64,000 nt of DNA, taken from contig NZ_WMII01000004.1 in the NCBI RefSeq assembly GCF_009711265.1, positions 62,001 to 126,000 of the forward strand, given 5' to 3'. Position numbers and translations under genes: made by a program. The notes beneath the pieces were generated by a model. That model was not told the DNA's origin. It worked only from the letters and a program-made list of their open reading frames with translations, and did no database searches. This DNA is from Paracoccus shanxieyensis. Its GTDB lineage: Bacteria; Pseudomonadota; Alphaproteobacteria; Rhodobacterales; Rhodobacteraceae. This document shows positions 42,008-50,108 of this stretch, one piece after another (positions within the stretch are counted from its first letter, which is position 1; the number at the start of each line of letters is the position of its first letter).

Positions 42008-42167
42008 AAAGAGGAAGATAATCGAGAGAGGCGATGCCACCGCCAGGTAAAGATGCCGAAGTCTCAAAACGAGCCCGTGGCGCTTGAGGATTGCGGTCGT
42101 GGCATGACGGATGCTTGCGGCTTACAACGGTGGCAAGGTCAAGCAGAAAGTTTCTGAATTTTGCCCC

Positions 42168-42198
42168 TTGACCTTCCAACGGTGGAAAGCCCCATTTT
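42168..42198 (+). promoter_or_regulatory. CueR-type promoter of the first HMA chaperone gene
   Basis: TTGACC (-35, 42168-42173), 19-base spacer containing the dyad TTCCA-ACGG-TGGAA, and a CATTTT -10-like hexamer (42193-42198). A long 19-base spacer with a central dyad is the hallmark of MerR/CueR-activated promoters. Confidence 0.55.
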
Positions 42199-42226
42199 CC
42201 AGAGGACTCAAATCAAGGAGCCCTCC

Positions 42227-42436
42227 ATGTATCTCTTCACCGTTCCCAACATGACATGCGGCGGTTGCGCCAAGTCGGTAACCAAGGCGCTGCAAATCGT
42301 CGATGCCGCCGCGAAGATCGAGACTGATCCGCCCAAGCGTGAGGTCCGTGTTGAATCATCCGCGACCGAGGCGGACCTGCGTGCCGTTCTCACCGAGGCG
42401 GGCTATCCGGCCGAAGGCGCCCCGGCAGCCGCCTGA
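42227..42436 (+). CDS. copZ: Heavy-metal-associated (HMA) copper chaperone, 69 aa
   Basis: Single HMA domain with the metal-binding motif MTCGGC (about residues 9-14) and a C-terminal GYPAEG. It is expected to bind Cu(I) and pass it to the ATPases or to a sensor. The start ATG 42227 follows AAGGAG. It stands alone with its own CueR-like promoter and a strong terminator. A second copy of the type is at 53003; the two share the [13 protein letters not shown] core, so they are paralogues. Confidence 0.85.
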   Translation: MYLFTVPNMTCGGCAKSVTKALQIVDAAAKIETDPPKREVRVESSATEADLRAVLTEAGYPAEGAPAAA

Positions 42437-42505
42437 TGCTACCTCCTGCCCACTGATCATGAGCGTCAAGCTGCTCCCGTAGGTGTCCCCCGGTTCATTG
42501 CAGTG

Positions 42506-42539
42506 TCAAAATGGGCAGTCCTCGGGCTGCCCATTTTGA
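42506..42539 (+). terminator. Strong terminator after the HMA gene
   Basis: Perfect 13-bp stem TCAAAATGGGCAG (42506-42518) with its complement (42527-42539), eight-base loop. Four T residues lie within the 3' arm. Confidence 0.7.
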
Positions 42540-42654
42540 TTTCTAGGATCAGCCAGATCTTCAACGTCGAAGGCGTCGGCATTGCCCTGTGCGCCGTCAC
42601 GACCCGTCGGTCCTAGAGGCTTCGGGCAGATGGCAAAAAAATTCGCACGGCTGG

Positions 42655-42689
42655 TTGACAAGCATACACTTTAACAACTATTCAAGTGT
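42655..42689 (+). promoter_or_regulatory. Promoter with ArsR/SmtB-type operator before the CDF gene
   Basis: TTGACA (-35, 42655-42660) followed 17 bases later by CTATTC as a possible -10. Overlapping it is AACAACTATTCAAG (42673-42686) inside the dyad ACACTT-N12-AAGTGT (42666-42689). The same 14 bases occur, inverted, before zntA (57728-57741). Repressor binding here would block the promoter. Confidence 0.6.
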
Positions 42690-42715
42690 TGACTTGATGC
42701 AACCGGAAACGAGCA

Positions 42716-43750
42716 ATGGCAAACTCATCACACTCCCACAGCGACCATGACGGTCACGACCACTCCAAGCACGACCATAACCACGGCGGCGGCCACGATC
42801 ATGGTCACGATCACGATCATGACCACTCGCATGTCCCGACAGTCACGAAGGACAACGAGCGCAAAATCCTCATTTCCTTTTTCATCATCTTCACCTTCAT
42901 GATCGTGGAGGCCGTCGGCGGCGTGATCTCGGGCTCGCTCGCGCTGCTTGCCGATGCCGGCCACATGCTGACCGACGCAATCGCGCTCGGCCTCGCCTAT
43001 GTCGCCTTCCGCCTCGGTCGGCGGGCCGCGGACGGCCAGCGCACCTTCGGCTATGCCCGCTTCGAGGTGATCGCCGGCCTGGTCAACGCTCTTACGTTGT
43101 TCGGCATCGTCGGCTTTATCGTCTATGAGGCTATCGAACGGTTCCAGGAGCCCCAGCCGGTCCTCGCTGGTTCGATGTTCGTCGTAGCCATCATCGGCAT
43201 GCTCGTGAACCTCTTCGTGCTTTGGTATCTGACGCGCGGAGATTCCGAACACGTCAACGTCAAGGGCGCTGTCCTGCACGTCATGGGCGACCTGCTCGGC
43301 TCGGTGGGTGCGATCGTCGCCGCTGTCGTCATCTGGTATACGGGTTGGACTCCTATCGACCCCATCCTGTCGGTATTCGTGTCTCTGCTGATCCTGCGCA
43401 GTGCATGGAGCCTGCTCAAGAACACTCTGCATATCCTGCTCGAAGGCGCACCTGACAACGCCGGCGCCGACAAGATCTCCGAGCATCTTCTCAAGACTGT
43501 TCCTGGTATCCAGAGCGTCAACCATATCCATGTCTGGTCGCTGACCTCCGGTCGTGTGCTGGCGACGCTTCAGGTGCAGCCGATGGAAGGCGTCGATGTT
43601 CGCAGCGTCATGAAACAGGTCGAGGCCGAACTGAAAACGAAGTTCAAAATCGAACACCCGACGATCGGCATCGACTGGGACGGAGTAGCCAGTTGCACCT
43701 TGGAGGAGCCGAACACCGCGGCGCTATCCCATGCGGGTCATTCGCACTGA
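42716..43750 (+). CDS. Cation diffusion facilitator (CzcD/ZitB-like), 344 aa
   Basis: Proton-coupled exporter of Zn(II) and similar ions. A His/Asp-rich N-terminus (about residues 5-40) precedes six TM helices with the transport-site motifs HMLTDA (about 82) and HVMGD (about 191), and a cytoplasmic C-terminal domain ends in HAGHSH. It is transcribed with the arsR gene 45 bases downstream, and the ArsR-type operator lies in its promoter. Substrate range (Zn, Cd, Co) cannot be fixed from sequence. Confidence 0.9.
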   Translation: MANSSHSHSDHDGHDHSKHDHNHGGGHDHGHDHDHDHSHVPTVTKDNERKILISFFIIFTFMIVEAVGGVISGSLALLADAGHMLTDAIALGLAYVAFRLGRRAADGQRTFGYARFEVIAGLVNALTLFGIVGFIVYEAIERFQEPQPVLAGSMFVVAIIGMLVNLFVLWYLTRGDSEHVNVKGAVLHVMGDLLGSVGAIVAAVVIWYTGWTPIDPILSVFVSLLILRSAWSLLKNTLHILLEGAPDNAGADKISEHLLKTVPGIQSVNHIHVWSLTSGRVLATLQVQPMEGVDVRSVMKQVEAELKTKFKIEHPTIGIDWDGVASCTLEEPNTAALSHAGHSH

Positions 43751-43795
43751 TCGGTCGCGCCTGATGGTTCACTCAGTTGATCGGGAAGGTTCGAC

Positions 43796-44140
43796 ATGAA
43801 TATCGCAGAAGCCCCTTCGTCCCAAGAGTTGAACTTTCTCGCTGAAACCTTCCGCCTGCTGGGTGATCCCAGCAGGCTGAAGATTCTCCTGCACTGCGAA
43901 GACGGTCCGAAATCCGTGACCGATATTTCCGAGGCGCTGGAGCTTTCGCAGTCGCTCGTCAGCCATCACCTGCGTCTTCTTCGTGGCGCGCGCCTGGTGA
44001 CCCGTGTTCGCCACTCGAAGCAAATGTTCTACGAGGTCACCGACAGGCATGTCGGTGACGTTCTGCTCGACATGCTCTCGCATGCGCGTGAGGAAAGGGA
44101 AGGCGACCCAAAACGCGACATCATCGGTCCTCGTTCTTGA
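43796..44140 (+). CDS. ArsR/SmtB-family metal repressor, 114 aa
   Basis: Winged-HTH metal sensor: FRLLGDPSRLKILLHC (about residues 18-33), recognition helix region LSQSLVSHHLRLLRGARL (about 50-67) and wing. Cys 33 and C-terminal His and Asp residues are possible ligands. It probably represses its own operon through the site at 42673-42686. It is a close paralogue of the ArsR at 57300, which sits beside zntA with the same operator, so cross-regulation is likely. Confidence 0.85.
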   Translation: MNIAEAPSSQELNFLAETFRLLGDPSRLKILLHCEDGPKSVTDISEALELSQSLVSHHLRLLRGARLVTRVRHSKQMFYEVTDRHVGDVLLDMLSHAREEREGDPKRDIIGPRS

Positions 44141-44164
44141 GCAGCCCTTCGCTGGCCTGTGACA

Positions 44165-46561
44165 CTAAATGTCGATCTTGGTAGTTCTCAATCGCAAAGC
44201 GTTGGCAATGACGCTGACCGAAGAGAGCGCCATGGCCAGTGCGGCAAGCGCCGGTGACAACAGCAGCCCCATCACGGGATACAGTAACCCGGCCGCCACC
44301 GGCACGCCTGCCGAGTTGTAGAAGAATGCGAAGAACAGGTTCTGCCGGATATTGCGCATTGTCGCTCCCGACAGGCGACGCGCCTTCACGATCCCCAATA
44401 GGTCACCGCCTAGCAGCGTGACTCCCGCGGATTCCATGGCGACATCCGTTCCTCCGCCCATCGCTATGCCGACATCGGCAGCCGCAAGCGCTGGGGCGTC
44501 ATTCACCCCATCGCCCGCCATGGCGACGATACGGCCTTCCTTGCGAAGACGTGTAACAACCTCGCTCTTGCGTTCTGGAAGCACCTCGGCCTCCACATCG
44601 GCGATGCCCAGCTCTTTTGCCACCGCCTGAGCCGTGAGCTTATTGTCACCAGTCATCATGACCACGCGGATGCCGTCCTTTCGGAGGGCTTCCAGCGCTG
44701 CCGGCGTAGTGGATCGTATGGGATCGGCCACGCCGATGGCGCCGACGGGCCGGCCGTCGATGGCGACCAAGACGGCGGTGGCCCCGCGTGAGCGAATGAC
44801 GTCCGCCTCGATCGCCGCTGCGCCCGGCTGAACGCCTTCCAGCTCCAAAAACTTGGCGCTACCGATCAGCACGCGCTGACCGGCGACGGTTCCCAAGACT
44901 CCCCGACCGACAGGAGAGTCGACGTCCGAGGGTTCCGACAGTGCGAGCTGCTTCTCCACCGCGGCACGGACAATAGCCTGTGCAATCGGATGTTCGCTCG
45001 CACGTTCAAGGCTCGCCGCGGCTTGAAGAAGTTCCGTCTCGCTCCGCCCATCGACCGGAACGATGGCCGTGACGGCCGGTTTCCCCTCCGTAAGCGTGCC
45101 GGTCTTGTCGACCACGAGGGTATCGATCTTCTCCAGCCTTTCGAGCGCCTCGGCGTTCTTGATCAGCAATCCGAGATTGGCGCCTTTGCCGACGCCAACC
45201 ATGATCGACATCGGCGTTGCAAGGCCAAGGGCGCATGGGCAGGCGATGATGAGAACAGAAACAGCCGCAATCAGGCCGTAACTCAACCGGGGTTCCGGGC
45301 CAAAAAGGGTCCAGGCCACAAAAGCGATCAAGGCGATAACGATGACCAGTGGAACGAACCAGCCGGACACCTGGTCTGCTAAGCGCTGGATCGGGGCGCG
45401 GGACCGCTGCGCCTGCGCCACCATCTGGACGATCTGCGAAAGCATGGTATCGCGACCAATGCGAGCCGCATCCATGACCAGAGCGCCAGATTGATTGATG
45501 GTCCCTGCGATGAGCTTTGCACCCGGCTCTTTCGTGACCGGCATCGATTCGCCGGTAATCATCGATTCATCGACGGCCGAACGCCCCTCCAGCACCGTCC
45601 CGTCCACCGGAACTTTCTCGCCCATGCGAACACGAAGCTTGTCGCCGACGGCAATATGCTCGACCGCCACCTCCTCGTCGGTGCCATCTGGCCGGATACG
45701 TCGGGCTGTCTTCGGAGCCAGGTCAAGAAGCGCGCGTATCGCGCCCGAGGTCTGTTCGCGCGCGCGTAGCTCCAGCACTTGGCCGAGCAGCGCCAGCACC
45801 GTGATCACCGCGGCCGCCTCGAAGTAAACCGCAACGGTGTCTCCCATCATCCGCGCCGTTTCCGGGAACAGGTCGGGGGCGAGCGTTGCCACCACGGAGT
45901 AAATCCAGGCAACGCCTACGCCCATCGCGATGAGCGTGAACATATTGAGCGATCGGTTCACCACGGACGCCCAGCCGCGCTGAAAGAACGGCCAGCCTGC
46001 CCACAGCACCACCGGCGTCGCCAGTATGAGTTGCAGCCAGTTGTTGATCTGGCCAGGAATGTAACGATGCAGGCCGAAAAGTTCGCTGCCCATCCCAAGG
46101 AAGACCACCGGAACAGAAAGGGCGGCACCCACCCAGAACCGTCGAGTCATGTTGACCAGTTCCGCACTGGGTCCGGTTTCGGCCGTCGGCATTTCGGGTT
46201 CCAGCGCCATCCCGCAGATCGGGCATGATCCTGGACCGACCTGACGGATCTGGGGGTGCATCGGACAGGTAAAGATCGTGCCCTCCGGCACTACCGCTGC
46301 CTGGGTCGGTTCCGATGGTCCAACATATTTGCCCGGATCGGCCATGAACTTGGTCTGGCAGTTCTCGGAGCAGAAATAATACGTCGCGCCCTGGTATTGG
46401 GCTCGGTGCTTAGCCGTTGTGGGATCCACGGACATCCCACAAACGGGGTCCTTCACAGTATCGCTTGCCTCCGCAGTCGCGGTGTGATGGCCCGATCCGC
46501 CACCGTGCCCCTTGTTATGGGCATGGGCGGCGCCTTGATGATGGTTATGGTCGTGAACCAT
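44165..46561 (-). CDS. Copper-type P1B ATPase with YHS domain (CopB/SilP-like), 798 aa
   Basis: ATP-driven metal exporter. Layout: His-rich N-terminus (1-30), YHS-type domain (about 37-80, VCGMSVDP and FCSENC), metal-binding domain with CPMHP and CPICGM (about 99-120), TM region with CPC near 440, DKTGT phosphorylation site near 483, TGDN and GDGVNDAP motifs, and final TM pair. It lacks HMA domains, unlike the copA gene product. It is the last gene of the leftward unit csoR-grx/MauE-DUF305-ATPase and converges with arsR, ending 24 bases from it. Confidence 0.9.
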   Translation of the reverse strand: MVHDHNHHQGAAHAHNKGHGGGSGHHTATAEASDTVKDPVCGMSVDPTTAKHRAQYQGATYYFCSENCQTKFMADPGKYVGPSEPTQAAVVPEGTIFTCPMHPQIRQVGPGSCPICGMALEPEMPTAETGPSAELVNMTRRFWVGAALSVPVVFLGMGSELFGLHRYIPGQINNWLQLILATPVVLWAGWPFFQRGWASVVNRSLNMFTLIAMGVGVAWIYSVVATLAPDLFPETARMMGDTVAVYFEAAAVITVLALLGQVLELRAREQTSGAIRALLDLAPKTARRIRPDGTDEEVAVEHIAVGDKLRVRMGEKVPVDGTVLEGRSAVDESMITGESMPVTKEPGAKLIAGTINQSGALVMDAARIGRDTMLSQIVQMVAQAQRSRAPIQRLADQVSGWFVPLVIVIALIAFVAWTLFGPEPRLSYGLIAAVSVLIIACPCALGLATPMSIMVGVGKGANLGLLIKNAEALERLEKIDTLVVDKTGTLTEGKPAVTAIVPVDGRSETELLQAAASLERASEHPIAQAIVRAAVEKQLALSEPSDVDSPVGRGVLGTVAGQRVLIGSAKFLELEGVQPGAAAIEADVIRSRGATAVLVAIDGRPVGAIGVADPIRSTTPAALEALRKDGIRVVMMTGDNKLTAQAVAKELGIADVEAEVLPERKSEVVTRLRKEGRIVAMAGDGVNDAPALAAADVGIAMGGGTDVAMESAGVTLLGGDLLGIVKARRLSGATMRNIRQNLFFAFFYNSAGVPVAAGLLYPVMGLLLSPALAALAMALSSVSVIANALRLRTTKIDI

Positions 46562-46626
46562 AGTAAGCCTCCGCTTCCCTTATCTACCCGCATGCAGGTT
46601 GCCACCGCATGCGAACCAAGCCCCGA

Positions 46627-47130
46627 CTAATCGTTCAGCCGGCCAGCAATCGCCTGCATTTGCTCGATCTCGCGACGCTGGGCGACCTCAATCTCTTCAC
46701 ACAACGCCAGAAGCTCGGCGTCCGACAGGTTGGCCTCTCTGCACATCAAGATGGCTCCCGAGTGATGCGGAATCATCGAGTCGATAAACTGGCGGTCATC
46801 GATCATGGCTTGGGATCGAGTCGCCCAAAATGATCCCAGGGTAAGGACGACAAAAAGCACATAGAGGACAATATTCACGCTGCGGTTCGGAAACATGCCC
46901 GGCATCGTCGCCAGCATGAAGATGCCCATCGGCGCCCACATGGTTATCGCCATGTAAAGCATGTTCAGATTGTTCCGGAAGTCACCCCAGCCGTCGATCA
47001 TCGAAAACATCACGACATACATCACGATGAGGCCGAGGATCATGTTGATCCAGAACATCAGATAGGGACGGCCATGGGAGCCGTGGCTATTCCCCGAATG
47101 CCCGCCATGAGCCGTGTGGTCGCTCGCCAT
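46627..47130 (-). CDS. Membrane-anchored DUF305 protein, 167 aa
   Basis: Begins with a His-rich stretch, then three hydrophobic segments (about residues 23-44, 56-77 and 85-105), then a C-terminal DUF305 part with the motif IDSMIPHHSGAILMC (about 115-129). DUF305 proteins have His/Met sites and occur in copper-resistance loci; copper binding at the membrane is the likely role. It sits between the copB-type ATPase and the glutaredoxin-MauE gene in one leftward unit. Confidence 0.8.
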   Translation of the reverse strand: MASDHTAHGGHSGNSHGSHGRPYLMFWINMILGLIVMYVVMFSMIDGWGDFRNNLNMLYMAITMWAPMGIFMLATMPGMFPNRSVNIVLYVLFVVLTLGSFWATRSQAMIDDRQFIDSMIPHHSGAILMCREANLSDAELLALCEEIEVAQRREIEQMQAIAGRLND

Positions 47131-47151
47131 TTGATCGTCCTTTCGCGGTTG

Positions 47152-47913
47152 TCAGTGTCCAATGCCCATCGGCTTGAAGATCATCCAGACCGCCATGCCG
47201 ATCATCATGAGGTTCTCGGTGAGCGACACGAAGCCGAGCGGCACGTTGCTGTCGCCACCGACGCAGGCGCATTTCAGCTCGCGCCTGTCGATATAGACCG
47301 CCTTGAACACCGAGACCGCGCCGATGCCGCCGATGAACAGCGCGACGGGGATCGACACCCACATCAGGGCACCGGAGATCATCAGGACGCCGGCGAGCGC
47401 CTCCGCGAAGGGATAGATGTAGGCATATCGGACCCATCGCTGCGCCAGAAGGTCGTAGTTCAGGAACATGGTCGCGAAGCCTTCCACGTCCTTCAGTTTC
47501 TGAAGGGCAAGAAGGCACATCGCGATGGCGATGAGCCATTCGGCGGCTTGGACCGTCGCGAGGTTCCCGAACGCCGCCCAACTCGCGGCCAAAGCCATTA
47601 GGGCAGCCATCGCGAACAGCGCGATCACCGGCTTGTAGGTAACGGCATCCTTGTCCTCGACCTTGCCGCCGAAGAACCGGACGAGATCATCGTAACCGCC
47701 GATCCGCTTGCCGCCTATGAAGGTCTGCGGCGTCGATTGAACATCATGCTTTGCCTTGAAGGCGTCCGTCTCCGCGCGGGTCGTCAGATGGTGATCGTCG
47801 ACCTCGTAGCCTTCCCGCTTGAGCAGATCGAGCGCTTTCAACCCGTAGGGGCAGGTATGGTTTTCCATCACCATTCTATGAAGTTCGGCGCGTTTGGCTG
47901 CATGGGTCGCCAT
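47152..47913 (-). CDS. Glutaredoxin-MauE/DoxX fusion membrane protein, 253 aa
   Basis: N-terminal glutaredoxin domain with active site CPYG (about residues 21-24), the cis-Pro segment STPQTFIGGKRIGGY (about 60-74), then four TM helices of the MauE/DoxX type (about 92-245). A second Cys pair, CACV, lies near residue 222. It would couple cytoplasmic thiol chemistry to the membrane, plausibly countering copper-induced disulfide stress. It is second in the csoR operon. The fusion is known from other metal loci but poorly characterised. Confidence 0.8.
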   Translation of the reverse strand: MATHAAKRAELHRMVMENHTCPYGLKALDLLKREGYEVDDHHLTTRAETDAFKAKHDVQSTPQTFIGGKRIGGYDDLVRFFGGKVEDKDAVTYKPVIALFAMAALMALAASWAAFGNLATVQAAEWLIAIAMCLLALQKLKDVEGFATMFLNYDLLAQRWVRYAYIYPFAEALAGVLMISGALMWVSIPVALFIGGIGAVSVFKAVYIDRRELKCACVGGDSNVPLGFVSLTENLMMIGMAVWMIFKPMGIGH

Positions 47914-47930
47914 AGTCTGATCCCTTCGAT

Positions 47931-48206
47931 CTAAAGTTTCGCTTTCGCGAACACCTCCACCAGTTCATTGAACTTGGCGCGCTGAAGGTCTGCATCGCCC
48001 GATGCGATCGCCTCCTCGACGCAGCAGGCGGCATGCGATCGCAACACCTGGTTCTCCACCTTGGAGAGCGCGGCTTTAACCGCGTGGATCTGGTTGAGAA
48101 TGTCGATGCAGTATCGCTCGTCCTCGACCATCTGGCCGACACCGCGAACCTGCCCGGCGATCCGGTTGAGCGACGCGATGATCTGCTTGGAATTTTTGTT
48201 GCACAT
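47931..48206 (-). CDS. csoR: CsoR/FrmR-family copper-sensing repressor, 91 aa
   Basis: All-helical DUF156-family repressor. Ligand positions of the Cu(I)-sensing CsoR class are present: Cys in DERYCIDIL (about residue 33), then His and Cys in LRSHAACCV (His about 58, Cys about 62). Copper binding would release the operator. ATG 48206 was chosen because the family's usual N-terminal start lies here; longer frames run into the promoter. First gene of the leftward unit; a palindrome typical of CsoR lies 6-26 bases upstream. Confidence 0.85.
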   Translation of the reverse strand: MCNKNSKQIIASLNRIAGQVRGVGQMVEDERYCIDILNQIHAVKAALSKVENQVLRSHAACCVEEAIASGDADLQRAKFNELVEVFAKAKL

Positions 48207-48211
48207 CCAGC

Positions 48212-48232
48212 TACCCCTACCCGGTATGGGTA
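48212..48232. promoter_or_regulatory. CsoR-type operator between csoR and the MFS gene
   Basis: TACCC-GGTAT-GGGTA (48218-48232) preceded by another TACCCC (48212-48217), followed by TATATATA. C-rich/G-rich dyads of this kind are typical CsoR/RcnR sites. Placed between divergent genes, it could control both. Confidence 0.5.
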
Positions 48233-48322
48233 TATATACGTTAGAGCAAAAGTTTGGTTCCCGCAAAACCCAAGAGTTTTGCCGGCATGTCAACGTCGAA
48301 GCAAATAATCGTGGGAGGTCCA

Positions 48323-49507
48323 ATGGACGATACGGTAACTGTCCGGCGCAACATCACCGTCCTTACTGCCGCGCAGGCGCTCGGAGGATCGAGCGCGCCG
48401 ATCGTCATGTCGCTCGGCGGCCTGGTCGGCCAGCAGCTTGCCGACAACCCCGCATGGGTGACGCTGCCGGTCAGTCTCTTCGGTCTCGGCCTCGCAATCG
48501 GCACGCTGCCCGCCGCCTTCGTCATGCGCGCCTGGGGGCGCCGTGGCGGTTATCTGTTCGGCGCGTTGTTCGGCCTCGCAGCGGGACTCATCGCGGCGTT
48601 TGGCATCTTCGTATCGTCGTTCCTACTGTTCTGCGTCGGCTGCTTTACCGCCGGTCTCTACGGTTCCTACGTCCAAAGCTATCGCTTCGCTGCCGCCGAT
48701 GCTGCCGAAGGCGCTTTGAAGGCACGAGCAATCTCCTGGGTGATGGTCGGTGGGCTGATCGCGGCTGTAATCGGTCCGCAGCTCGTCATCTGGACACGCG
48801 ATTCCTTCCCCGGCACCCCCTATGTCGGCAGCTTCCTCAGCCAGGCGGCGCTTCCGTTGTTGTCGATCCCGATTCTGTTGATGCTGCGCACGCCGCAATC
48901 CGCTTCGCAATCCGCGTCGGAAAGCTCCGGCCGTTCCCTGATCCAGATCCTGATGATGCCCCGCTACATGCTTGCCGTCGCGGCCGGCGTCGTCTCCTAC
49001 GGCCTCATGGCTTTCGTCATGACGGCCGCACCGATCGCGATGGTCAATACCGGCCATTCGGTCGACAGCGCAGCACTCGGAATCCAGTGGCATCTACTGG
49101 CGATGTTCGCGCCGAGCTTCGTCACCGGCCGCCTCATGACACGCTTCGGCAAGGAGCGTGTGACGGCGGCGGGGATGCTGCTCATCGCCGTCTCGGCCAT
49201 CGTCGCGCTGGCCGGGCTTGAGCTAATCAATTTCTGGGGGTCTCTGGCCATCATGGGCATCGGCTGGAATTTCAGCTTCATCGGAGCGACGGCGATGGTC
49301 ACAGACTGCCATACGCCGGGCGAGCGCGCCAAGGCGCAGGGCGCAAACGACTTCATGGTCTTCGGCACGACCGCCGCCGTCTCGTTTCTGGCAGGCAGCG
49401 TCCTGCACAACTCGGGCTGGGCGGCAATCAACTGGCTATTGTTTCCGCCGGTCGCCTTGATCCTCGTGCCGTTGCTCTGGCAAGCGGCACGCAAACCGCA
49501 AGCCTGA
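48323..49507 (+). CDS. MFS-family transporter, 394 aa
   Basis: Major facilitator protein with twelve predicted TM helices in two halves (break near residues 190-210). ATG 48323 is preceded by GTGGGAGG; an upstream in-frame start adds only operator-encoded residues. Substrate unknown. Being divergent from csoR and sharing its operator region, it may export a metal or metal complex, but general MFS drug or metabolite exporters look the same. Confidence 0.8.
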   Translation: MDDTVTVRRNITVLTAAQALGGSSAPIVMSLGGLVGQQLADNPAWVTLPVSLFGLGLAIGTLPAAFVMRAWGRRGGYLFGALFGLAAGLIAAFGIFVSSFLLFCVGCFTAGLYGSYVQSYRFAAADAAEGALKARAISWVMVGGLIAAVIGPQLVIWTRDSFPGTPYVGSFLSQAALPLLSIPILLMLRTPQSASQSASESSGRSLIQILMMPRYMLAVAAGVVSYGLMAFVMTAAPIAMVNTGHSVDSAALGIQWHLLAMFAPSFVTGRLMTRFGKERVTAAGMLLIAVSAIVALAGLELINFWGSLAIMGIGWNFSFIGATAMVTDCHTPGERAKAQGANDFMVFGTTAAVSFLAGSVLHNSGWAAINWLLFPPVALILVPLLWQAARKPQA

Positions 49508-49515
49508 AACGCAAT

Positions 49516-49538
49516 GTCCCCGCCATTTTGGCGGGGAC
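49516..49538. terminator. Bidirectional terminator between MFS and cueR genes
   Basis: Perfect 9-bp stem GTCCCCGCC/GGCGGGGAC (49516-49524 with 49530-49538) and five-base loop between convergent genes. Confidence 0.6.
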
Positions 49539-49597
49539 GCACCGGGTCAGGTCCTCGCTCTGCGCCCTCGCAGCCGAAAGGCTGCTTGGGCATGCGG

Positions 49598-50047
49598 TTA
49601 TTGCAGCGAGCGATTGACCGCGCCGGACCGAGGCCGGATCGAAAGATCTTCATCGTCCTGATCGGTCTCAAGGCGCTGTAGGATCGGGCAATGCGGCCGA
49701 TGATCCCCTTGGCAGGCGTTCACCAGCATGGTGAGCGTGTGGGCCATGTCCTGCATATCCGCGATCTTCCTCTCCAGCGCGTCGATATGGCCCTGCGCCA
49801 AGCGCTTCACTTCTGCGCTCTGTCGCGTCTCGTCGCGCCAGAGGTTGAGCAGGTCGCCGATCTCGGCCACCGAAAAACCGAGGTCGCGCGCGCGCCGGAT
49901 GAAGCGCAGCATGTGGACATCGGTAGCCGAATAATCGCGGTAGCCGGAGTCCTTCCGATCAGCAGCCGGGATGAGACCTGTCTGCTCGTAGTAGCGGATC
50001 ATCTTGGCCGAAACGCCCGATGCCTTTGCTGCCTGTCCGATGTTCAT
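49598..50047 (-). CDS. cueR: CueR-type MerR-family copper regulator, 149 aa
   Basis: MerR-family activator that senses Cu(I)-class ions. N-terminal HTH (MNIGQAAKASGVSAKMIRYY) and dimerisation helix are followed by the monovalent-metal loop Cys-x7-Cys in ACQGDHRPHCPI (about residues 112-120), the CueR/HmrR signature. Its likely targets are the promoters with TTGACC and 19-base spacers at 42168, 52879-52909, 52936 and perhaps 57038-57068. It lies directly downstream of copA, same strand. ATG 50047 matches the family start exactly. Confidence 0.88.
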   Translation of the reverse strand: MNIGQAAKASGVSAKMIRYYEQTGLIPAADRKDSGYRDYSATDVHMLRFIRRARDLGFSVAEIGDLLNLWRDETRQSAEVKRLAQGHIDALERKIADMQDMAHTLTMLVNACQGDHRPHCPILQRLETDQDDEDLSIRPRSGAVNRSLQ

Positions 50048-50069
50048 GAACAATCTCCCATATGTAAGG

Positions 50070-50099
50070 ACAGCCGACCCTAAATATAGGATCGGCTGT
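50070..50099. terminator. Hairpin between copA and cueR
   Basis: ACAGCCGACCCT (50070-50081) pairs with AGGATCGGCTGT (50088-50099), one mismatch in 12, six-base loop. It lies between the copA stop and the cueR start. No T tract, so it may be a terminator, attenuator or operator. Confidence 0.45.
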
Positions 50100-50108
50100 C
50101 TGGTTTCA

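Noticed and set aside
42122-42143. Minus-strand TTGACC with a 19-base spacer near the HMA gene, as a full promoter
   Set aside because: The dyad is poor, the -10 hexamer (CAAGCA) is not promoter-like, and no gene lies directly downstream on that strand. Kept only as a possible decayed site.
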